In this document: positions 57,191-64,000 of the stretch, piece by piece
Layout of the letters: each line of letters opens with the position of its first letter
Position numbering within the stretch: the first letter of the stretch is position 1
Source: Crossaster papposus
Taxonomy: Eukaryota; Echinodermata; Asteroidea; Velatida; Solasteridae
Assembly (NCBI GenBank): GCA_037893245.1
Contig: JBAIAA010000397.1
Span: forward strand, 124,001-188,000
Length of the DNA stretch: 64,000 bases
Direction: 5' to 3'
Notes under the pieces: generated by a model
What the model saw: only the letters and a program-made list of their open reading frames with translations
Told to the model about the DNA's origin: nothing
Databases searched by the model: none
Translations under genes and position numbers: made by a program

Positions 57191-57754
57191 CTCGCGTCTG
57201 CCAAAACGTTGTATACCCAGCAAGATATGGGACCGACGGACTCCCCCTTAGTCTCCCATACCTATACACTATCTGAACTATTGTTAACTAACGCACCCCC
57301 ACCCCCCCGCCCCCCCCCCCCCCCCCCCCCCCCCCCGCCGCCCTAAAAACCTAAAAAGAATTCCTGAAAAACCACAACATTCCGCAAGCACAATGACCAC
57401 CACAAAGGAGGTCCCATATAAATTATTGCTTCATATGAAACGTTGAGCAAACACAAAGGGTCACGTAAACCTGACACGGCGACCCTGTAAATAAACTTGA
57501 ATTCCAACTGAACAAAGTTGGCACAAAGGGAACGTAGTATGCTGGAAGTGTCAACCTAACCTACAACAACAACAACTGAACACAGTCAAAATAGATCAAC
57601 AATCGTAGTGTGCATCCATTGTGCTTATCTTTGTGTGTCGACGGCCATTCTCCCCTGGGAACCGCCCCACCAGTAGCGCAATATCAGGCGAACGCAGTAA
57701 TTAAGGTAAGTGCAAACTGCGTTGATAAACTGTTTTGATTTTAAAATAAACACA
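57191..57754. other. Intergenic DNA with a C run
   Basis: C-rich run at about 57,295-57,336. No gene recognised. Confidence 0.5.
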
Positions 57755-59030
57755 ATTTCGTCCCGGCCCACCAGCACTCCTGCATATGTTAAAGCAGTGG
57801 TAATAAACATTTCTATGACCCTGCGGGGCCCAAAATAAAGAGAAAAAATGAGTCTTGTAATCTGCTTTGTTTGTAATAGGTTCCCTTAGATCGCTTAAAT
57901 ATAGATTATGTTCCCACGGTGGATGTTCGTGTCCATGCGCCCACCCCATACTCGCCCATACCACGTACCCCCATAATAATATCACCACACTCATGATCCC
58001 CACCACGATCCCCACCACGATCCCCACCACGATCCCCACCACGATCCCCACCACGATTATATCCCATCCCCCCCATCCGATCCCATCCCACATCCCATAT
58101 CCTATCCCATCACTTAATTCCCATCCCACCCCACCCCCACTCCCCTCCCCATCTCCTCCCCATCCCCTCCCCATCCCCTCCCCATCCCCCATCCCCTCCC
58201 CATCCCCCATCCCCTCCCCACTCCATCCCCCCACCCCATCTTTTCACCATCCCATCTTCTCCCCATCCCATCTTCTCCCTATCCCATCTTCTCCCCATTC
58301 CTTTCGCAACCCAATAATGGTCATAGGAAATATCTTTGAGCTGTTTTCCAAGCCCCAGTTTGTCTGCGACTGGGCTTCGTTCGTGCAGTAATTCGTTAAT
58401 GTAGACCATACCTGATATTTTCCAGAAATACAAATATGATCCTATTGAATTAGAATATCAGGTTCGCCAGAGAAAAAAATTGCACATTAATTAGACTTAA
58501 CCAATTAAAATATCAAGCTTGAAAATAGCGCCCTCTGTTGGTCACTTTGGGAGAGGTGTGTACAAAACCTATGAGGAATTGAAATGTACACAAACAAATG
58601 GCAGGGGGCGATTTGAGCTCGTCTGGACAGAAATGACTGCTGTTTTTGTTTTCCCGATTTCCTGTATATTCCTTATTTAAAGAAATTATTCCTAAACCAA
58701 GATTGTTATAGTTTTTTTCATGTTGTCAACAGTTCAGTTTTTGTTTTCATAGTTTCTTTTAATTTTATCAACCGAATGTTTGTATCTTGCCTGTGTTTCT
58801 TTTTGATTTTGGGACTGATTTTGGGACGATCCCTCGGATTGTCGCTGTGTCTCCTACAGAATAATAATTTAAAACTGTTAGTACAAACTTAACCCAATGC
58901 TCAACGTTACAGTAAAACACCAATAACTGGAATTAGTTTCATACTCGGCCACCACCACATTTTATGAACAATAAATAAATTCCTAAAAAGGCTTGAAAAA
59001 GTGGTGACATTTATTTCTTTAGCATTCCCC
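57755..59030. repeat. Segmental duplication partner of 44,490-45,180 and 47,055-47,270
   Basis: Homologous block with the CCCAT/GATC array inserted or expanded inside it (57,985-58,310). It lacks the 1.9 kb found between the two halves at 45.2-47.05 kb. Confidence 0.8.
58000..58310. repeat. 12-bp (CCCCACCACGAT) repeat followed by CCCAT/CCCCATCCCCT array
   Basis: About five 12-bp units at 58,000-58,056, then irregular C-rich pentamer/heptamer repeats. Both strands give long low-complexity frames that are not genes. Confidence 0.9.
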
Positions 59031-59505
59031 TAGGCTCTCGCACTAGGAAGCATACCAAACCTAACAAACTTCAACAGCTCACACATGTTCAGTAATTTTT
59101 GGTACACTGTACTGAACCTAACAGTACTAAACCTGCCAAACTCCAACAGTTGAAGTTTTATTGACTTGGAACAGTGATAACTGACCAGTGGTATTATGTG
59201 TTTTAGTGGGGACACACATACAAGGTGTAAGAGTACATACACTTACAGTTGACCAGGAACTGTGCCGTGACAATGTGGGTCACTCACGTATACATGCCTG
59301 TGCATTCTCAAAATTTCTAACATTTTGACAAGTCTCATGCCTTTCTGTCCTGAACCTCACATAATTCAACAGGTTCTCCCTGGGCCTTTGGTACTGAGTC
59401 AAACAAAGTCTAACAACAAGTTGTTACGGTTTGGTACCAAACCTGCCAAAATCTAGCGAAAGCTGCAGTTGGAGTTTGATGGGTTTGGGGTAGTTAGGGT
59501 TAACT
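59031..59505. repeat. Dispersed repeat related to 32,919-33,217
   Basis: ATACAAGGTGTAAG ... GGGTTAAC is shared with the copy 3 flank. It interrupts the duplicated block that is continuous at 47,270-47,285. Confidence 0.75.
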
Positions 59506-59537
59506 TTTGGGGAGTTTTAATTTTATGAAATAAAATG

Positions 59538-60502
59538 CGGTGGCCAAATACGGAGATCTTTCCCCATTGAAAAAAGACACTATTTAGTAAGGCCAAGGGA
59601 CACTTTGTTGTACACAGGGGTTAAGAACCCAGCATCAGTCCCCGCTTTGCATAGAATAAATACAAATTAAAAAAATGGCCACTGACTTGAAATTGAACCT
59701 TACAACAATGATAAGGCCTGTAACATATTAAACATAATGTTAATTAACCGAATATTTGCCATGTTGTCCCATTCCTCCATGGCTGTTTTAGCCACAATAT
59801 ACAAAATCTTACCTTCTTTGGGTACGTCCACGGTCCTGGAAAGCACTTGAAAGAGCAATGTTGTGGCTGGCGTCTTCACTTCCAAGAGGCACGGCTTGGC
59901 CTCTAGCTTACCCGGCTTGCCGATGCCGAATACCCTCGTGCGTGGTCTATATCAATGTATAAATGAACGACAACGTAGTGGCAGTTTGGGGCAATTTAAA
60001 GCTTTGCCATCGCGTACAACACTCTCTGAATTTAGCCTAGCTCTTCACGCTGAATTGTATTACTTTAGATTTGGAATAAGTTGTGTGCATACAGCAATAC
60101 AAAGGACTTTCGTCGCCTCCCCCTTCAGCTAAATTCGCGTCCGATGAAGACGCCATCTTGCACAACGTGATCGCACCAACTCCGCTGAAACAAGTCGTGA
60201 CATTGGTCAACGTTGCATGGCTGATACATGATCCTCGAACCACATCTTAATTCCCTGAATATTATATATTGAATTTGGTTTAATATTTTTGTAACAACTT
60301 GCTTCTTATTAACAGATTGGATTGGATAATAGCAATGTAAAAACAAATCACATATACAATGAAAGTGGTGACTGTTTGAAGCGGATGTGCAGTTTTGGTA
60401 AGGGTGTGATTTTGCCCTTCTTTCAAATTCACGTATATCTAGAGCTCTGACTGTCGATCCCTATTAATAAATACTTGAACACATTCTTCTTCTTTTTCCC
60501 AG
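59538..60502 (+). other. Upstream region of TRIM copy 5
   Basis: About 60,360-60,502 is conserved with the region before copy 2 (GGTGTGATTTTGCCCTT ... CTATTAATAAAT ... TTCTTCTTCTTTTT) and ends in the AG acceptor at 60,501-60,502. A minus-strand frame at 59,700-59,885 with a GTAAG-like donor at about 59,812 is unrecognised and may be an exon or chance. Confidence 0.5.
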
Positions 60503-60512
60503 ACAAAACAAA

Positions 60513-61397
60513 ATGGCGACTGGACCTGCAGTAAGTTCAGCTCTAGTAGAGGAGATCAGCAAATATCATTTTGAGTGCTGCATTTGCCAGGAGAGATACA
60601 AACGGCCTAAGATATTAGAATGCCTGCACAACTTCTGCGAGCAATGTCTGCTGAAATATTGCAGCACGAAGCACAAGGGCTGTACAGAGATTCCTTGCCC
60701 CGTGTGTCGACAGGAGACGAAACTTCCAGAGGCGGGGGTGCAGGGTCTGAAAACCAACTTTCATCTAATCGGTCTGGTTGAGAAGATTGAACTTCAGGAG
60801 AAGGTAGTGGGCTTGGGTGATGCTGGTCTTTCCTGTGATATTTGTGAGGAGGGAAACGAGGCAACTCATCGATGTCTGGACTGCGACCAGAATGTGTGCT
60901 CAGCCTGTAGCAAAATGCATCTTCGATTTGCTTCCTCTTCAAACCACAAGGTGACTCCACTGAAGGACATTCGTGAGGGGAAGGTTACACTGACAAAGAA
61001 ACATTCGAAACAACTTCCAAAATGCCCGATCCACAAGGGCGAAGCAGCACGGTTCTTTTGTACGACATGTGAAGTGTTGATCTGCCGAGATTGTACCGTC
61101 GTTGGCCACTGTAAGCCAGAGCACGTGTACATTGAGGGAGACGAGGCAGCATCGACTTACAAGCAATCGTTGGCTGAACTGATGTCTCCACTTGAAAACT
61201 CAATGAAGGCAATTCAGGAATCACGAGAAAACGTCTTAAGACTAAAAGAAGATTTCAATCTCGCAATTCAGAAGGTCAAGACAGAAGTGCAAGACAGAGC
61301 AGCTAAGATACTAGCAGAGGTAACGGCTCAGGAAATTCGCATCCTTGACGACATCAAACACATCCAAACGGATCGCGAGAAAAAACTGGAAGAATGA
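60513..61397 (+). CDS. TRIM copy 5: RING, two B-boxes, coiled coil; ends at in-frame UGA
   Basis: 294 residues from the ATG after the conserved acceptor. RING, about 22-65 (CCICQERYKRPKILECLHNFC ... CPVC). B-box 1, about 107-150 (CDICEEGNEATHRCLDC). B-box 2, about 176-215 (CPIHKGE ... FFCTTC ... LICRDC ... H). Coiled coil to the end. Zinc ligands look complete. TGA at 61,395-61,397 replaces the Cys codon TGT of copy 1 (388-396 region). The downstream frame stays open, so the stop is a single-base change. It is nearly identical to copy 1 from 61,002 onwards. It could act as a RING/B-box/coiled-coil protein without the NHL substrate-binding propeller. Confidence 0.85.
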   Translation: MATGPAVSSALVEEISKYHFECCICQERYKRPKILECLHNFCEQCLLKYCSTKHKGCTEIPCPVCRQETKLPEAGVQGLKTNFHLIGLVEKIELQEKVVGLGDAGLSCDICEEGNEATHRCLDCDQNVCSACSKMHLRFASSSNHKVTPLKDIREGKVTLTKKHSKQLPKCPIHKGEAARFFCTTCEVLICRDCTVVGHCKPEHVYIEGDEAASTYKQSLAELMSPLENSMKAIQESRENVLRLKEDFNLAIQKVKTEVQDRAAKILAEVTAQEIRILDDIKHIQTDREKKLEE

Positions 61398-61815
61398 GAG
61401 AAAACTGCAAGCTTAGCTGTGGAGAGGTTTCAGTTTTCACTAGATACGGCTAGAGAGGTAACAAGGACTGCATCAGATAGTGACTTCATGCCACTATATC
61501 CTACAACCAGCAAAAACTTGAAACTGGTGGCTGGTCAGGCTATTCCTAGAATTGATGGCAGGCTGGCATTTCTGAAGTTCAAGCAGAGTGAAGGGGTTGG
61601 TGACATCAATCTGGGTAAGGTGGTAGTGACGGAAGGCAAGTGGGAGCTGTGTGGAGAGTTTGGTAGACAGGGAAGTGGTCGAGGAGAGTTCTGTGGGGCT
61701 CGGAGCATTGCTGCTCGTCACCATGATGAGATTGCAGTGACTGACTACGGCAATCACCGAGTTGTGATCTGCAGCATCGATGGCAACCAGAAAAGCACAA
61801 TCCCGATGCAAAGAC
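61398..61815 (+). pseudogene. Copy 5 exon 1 beyond the UGA, frame open
   Basis: Continues in the same frame (EKTASLAVERFQFSLDTAREV ... ICSIDGNQKSTIPMQR) to the GCAAGT donor at 61,816. No further nonsense codon is present. It would be translated only after readthrough. Confidence 0.75.
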
Positions 61816-62363
61816 GCAAGTTAAAATTACATGTCATCTGCTAAATTATGCACTTAAACAACTTGCCTTCGCTCTTCACTAATATTTTCCGTATTAAAAT
61901 CTTTAACAAAATAAGGTTAAACAAAAGTAGAAAAAAATCCATTGAAACTGTAAATTTCCAACATGATAATATTATATTAAATAAGGTATTCGTGACATGG
62001 GCATGTTTTTCCATGAAAACCAAATTTCAAAAGTGGACAAAAATGAAAATATGACCTCAGTAATTTGATTTGGTTTATTCCTGAAGCTCATTACAAAAGT
62101 CGGGAAGTCCAAGAAAAATACATCTGATAGTTACAGAGAAAAAACTTATAAATACTGTGAATTTGTTGAAGGAAATATTTTTGCTTAAACATTGGTATAC
62201 GCAGGTAGCAGCTAAACACCCGTGTCCAATTCCTAAACATCAATGTTCAATGACTAAACACTATCCTTCCTCATGCTAAACATGTTTAGCATAAAAACAC
62301 GTTTACAAACTGATACTGTGATAGGAAGACAGTGGTTTTTTTTCAGTGTATGTTTATCACTCG
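61816..62363 (+). other. Copy 5 intron start with GC donor
   Basis: Nearly identical to 815-1,363 of copy 1, including the GC donor and the ATGCTAAACATGTTTAGCAT palindrome. Confidence 0.8.
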
Positions 62364-62955
62364 TTATCCTTGGTCAAGGCGTTCATCGTTACCCGTATGT
62401 ACGTACAGCGCAGCGGTAATCGAAGCTTAAACAACGACCTCACGCGGTCACTGTTATGCAAATTAACTGAAGATATATGAACGCCTTGGATTATTCATTA
62501 AGTTGAGGTTTTAGGGGCGGTGCTCATTATGCTAATAGATTAAGCTGACCTTTATAGTCGTTTTATTATTGGTCGATCGTTTCGTAGAAACTGCATAATT
62601 TGAGCTAGCTGTGAAAGGTCATAGCTAGCTCGCAAGTGTTTACGAACACCGCCATTGTTGACATAATATTGTATCGGAGAAAGTTGAGTGATTTTCACGA
62701 AGGCTTGTAGGAATTACACATGAAGATTTGAACTGGCTTGCTTGATTGGTGAGGGTCGCAGTTATTTTCGCTCGTTTTGCTGGATATTTGCTTGAATGTT
62801 GACAATGTTATGGTCAAAACTAGTGGTGTTTGGCTGCTTAGTTTTGAGTTTTCAACCGCGGCGACTGGAGAAGGCCGCGACTCTATTGAAACGTTTCGAA
62901 CTCGGCCCTACATTGTATCGCACGCATCTAATCCAGCTGAAAAACGTGCCTCGGT

Positions 62956-63001
62956 AAAACGCGGAACCCTGATAATTTTAATTATCAGGGTTCCGCGTTT
63001 T
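62956..63001. repeat. Perfect 22-bp-arm palindrome specific to copy 5
   Basis: AAAACGCGGAACCCTGATAATT and its exact inverse are separated by TT. Copy 1 has only the left arm (12,623-12,644). About 26 bp were gained. Confidence 0.9.
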
Positions 63002-63096
63002 AAAAATGCCTTGCCGGCTAAATTTTGCCAAGAAAATAATTAGGGGAGTTATTGAGGATATAAGACACTTGCCCTGTTTAAATTACGATATTGCGA

Positions 63097-63417
63097 TCAT
63101 TTTGAAGGTTGGTTCTGCAGCCGTAAACATGCCCTCTCCCCACAGCGTTGGACCATGCTTGGATCATACAATGTGGCGATAACGCACAGACCAGCATGCC
63201 TGGGTATAATGCCGATTATGCGGCGATAAGAAACTGACCAAACACGCTGAAAAACGCTGAGTACCTGGACGTACATGCGAGCTCCGAGAAAAATGGAAAA
63301 GAATTCTAAGGCCTTTCGCTGCTCGGGTCTAAAATCTTCGAGGGATAATATTTTCGCTGCAGAATTCAAACAACACGGCAGATCTTCGGACGACAGGCGA
63401 CGCTGAATATCCGCCAT
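63097..63417 (-). CDS. 106-residue ORF, duplicate of 12,738-13,058
   Basis: Same deduced protein as the copy 1 version, with the FRPEQRKAL motif. Only synonymous or no differences are apparent between the two. Coding status uncertain; possibly the first exon of a helicase-like gene captured by the TIR element. Confidence 0.35.
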   Translation of the reverse strand: MADIQRRLSSEDLPCCLNSAAKILSLEDFRPEQRKALEFFSIFLGARMYVQVLSVFQRVWSVSYRRIIGIIPRHAGLCVIATLYDPSMVQRCGERACLRLQNQPSK

Positions 63418-63781
63418 TTTGTCTTAAATGTCATGCTGCAAATAAGTAACTGCATCAAATTTGATGACGTCGGGATTCAACCGCGTTGTGATTGGACACT
63501 CCCCATCTTAGCCCCGCCTATACTTATCTGTATTCGCATACGAGGTCATGCGCTAGAAATGTGGCGCAAAATATAGGAAAAACATTTCAAAAACGGTTGA
63601 TCCAAGGCGAAAAAGTAGCGTCAGTTGATTTGCATAAATAGTGGTCGTATGAGGTCGCTGTTTGCGCTGTATCTTTGCACGGGGAGCGCGAGCTAGCAGC
63701 ATATGCAGGGCGCGCGTGGCGTGTATTTCTGGACGGATAACGACAGACGGATAACGACGAACGCGCCTTGATCAAGGCTAA

Positions 63782-64000
63782 TCATTCGTTGGCATGGAAG
63801 ACCCTTTTTTGTTCTCGCTCATTATTCACACAGTTAGATAAATTACAATGTAGCGTATTATGCCCCACAATCTAGGGCATAAAAACATAACAAGATCATG
63901 TCAAATGAATTACAAGACGCGGTGATTTCTCAAGCGTGTATACCAAACCTTGACAATGTATTCTGTGACAGACATTGTTTCTACTGCAGTTTTCACTCTT
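63782..64000 (+). other. Copy 5 intron 3' part, cut by window end
   Basis: Matches 13,428-13,640 of copy 1, so exon 2 of copy 5 should begin within about 80 bases beyond the window. Confidence 0.75.

Larger units (their letters stand above)
62364..63781. mobile_element. 1.4-kb TIR element, uninterrupted copy
   Basis: Same element as at 1,364-13,427, without the CACTA insertion. The empty site is at 62,804-62,813. It carries a 26-bp palindromic insertion (62,956-63,001) not present in copy 1, and the ORF at 63,097-63,417. Confidence 0.7.

Noticed and set aside
59700..59885. Minus-strand exon with a GTAAG-type donor
   Set aside because: A plausible frame and donor exist, but no acceptor, domain or homologous copy in the window supports a gene.
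61395..61397. UGA as selenocysteine
   Set aside because: UGA/Cys interchange is the classical hint, but TRIM proteins are not known selenoproteins, no SECIS-like structure was recognised, and copy 2 shows further decay after the UGA. Plain nonsense is simpler.

Overview
This window is animal nuclear DNA. It has spliced genes with GT-AG (and GC-AG) introns, TRIM-family genes, an L2/Rex1-type retrotransposon, and DNA transposons of the CACTA, Kolobok, Tc1 and foldback types. AT-rich intergenic DNA is full of short inverted-repeat elements. A multi-copy TRIM-NHL family together with TTAA-flanked elements carrying 'GTATACGTTTGGTAATTAC' ends suggests a marine invertebrate deuterostome, most likely an echinoderm. 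The species cannot be fixed from this window.

The backbone is a plus-strand array of five TRIM-NHL copies: (1) 1-814 plus 13,722-14,336; (2) 22,142-23,140; (3) 29,714-30,714 plus 31,586-32,208; (4) 47,303-47,470 plus 50,033-50,631; (5) 60,513-61,815, with its second exon beyond the window. The ancestral gene has a large exon (RING, two B-boxes, coiled coil, start of the NHL propeller), one phase-1 intron, and a second exon with the rest of the propeller. Every copy seen is damaged by nonsense codons, frameshifts, lost RING or deletions. Copies 2 and 5 still encode an open 294-residue RING/B-box/coiled-coil protein ending at the same UGA. Copies 1 and 5 are almost identical, including intron sequence, so this is either a very recent tandem duplication or an assembly artefact.

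The introns and flanks have been invaded in layers. In copy 1 the intron holds a 1.4-kb terminal-inverted-repeat element (1,364-13,427), which in turn holds a 10.7-kb CACTA-like element (1,810-12,474) with 12-bp inverted ends and a TT target duplication. Copy 5 preserves the empty site. The CACTA element carries a Tnp2-type transposase and a second six-exon gene with a DUF4806-like domain, and its ends are packed with ACGT motifs. In copy 4 the intron holds a 1.26-kb TTAA-flanked Kolobok-like element with an antisense THAP-domain gene.

Between the TRIM copies lie a Kolobok-type MITE (19,267-20,452), several hairpin MITEs, CACTA-type MITEs (27,784-28,521 and 29,250-29,479), a tRNA-like SINE head, a tRNA-Tyr-like relic, a 3.3-kb foldback element with kilobase arms (39,544-42,881), a degraded L2/Rex1 reverse transcriptase (minus strand, 55,621-57,190) and a Tc1 C-terminus. 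Long C/G runs and CCCAT-type arrays are also present. Duplicated blocks (44.5-47.3 kb against 57.7-59.5 kb; 33.8-34.5 kb against 52.9-53.6 kb) show that flanking DNA was copied along with the TRIM genes.
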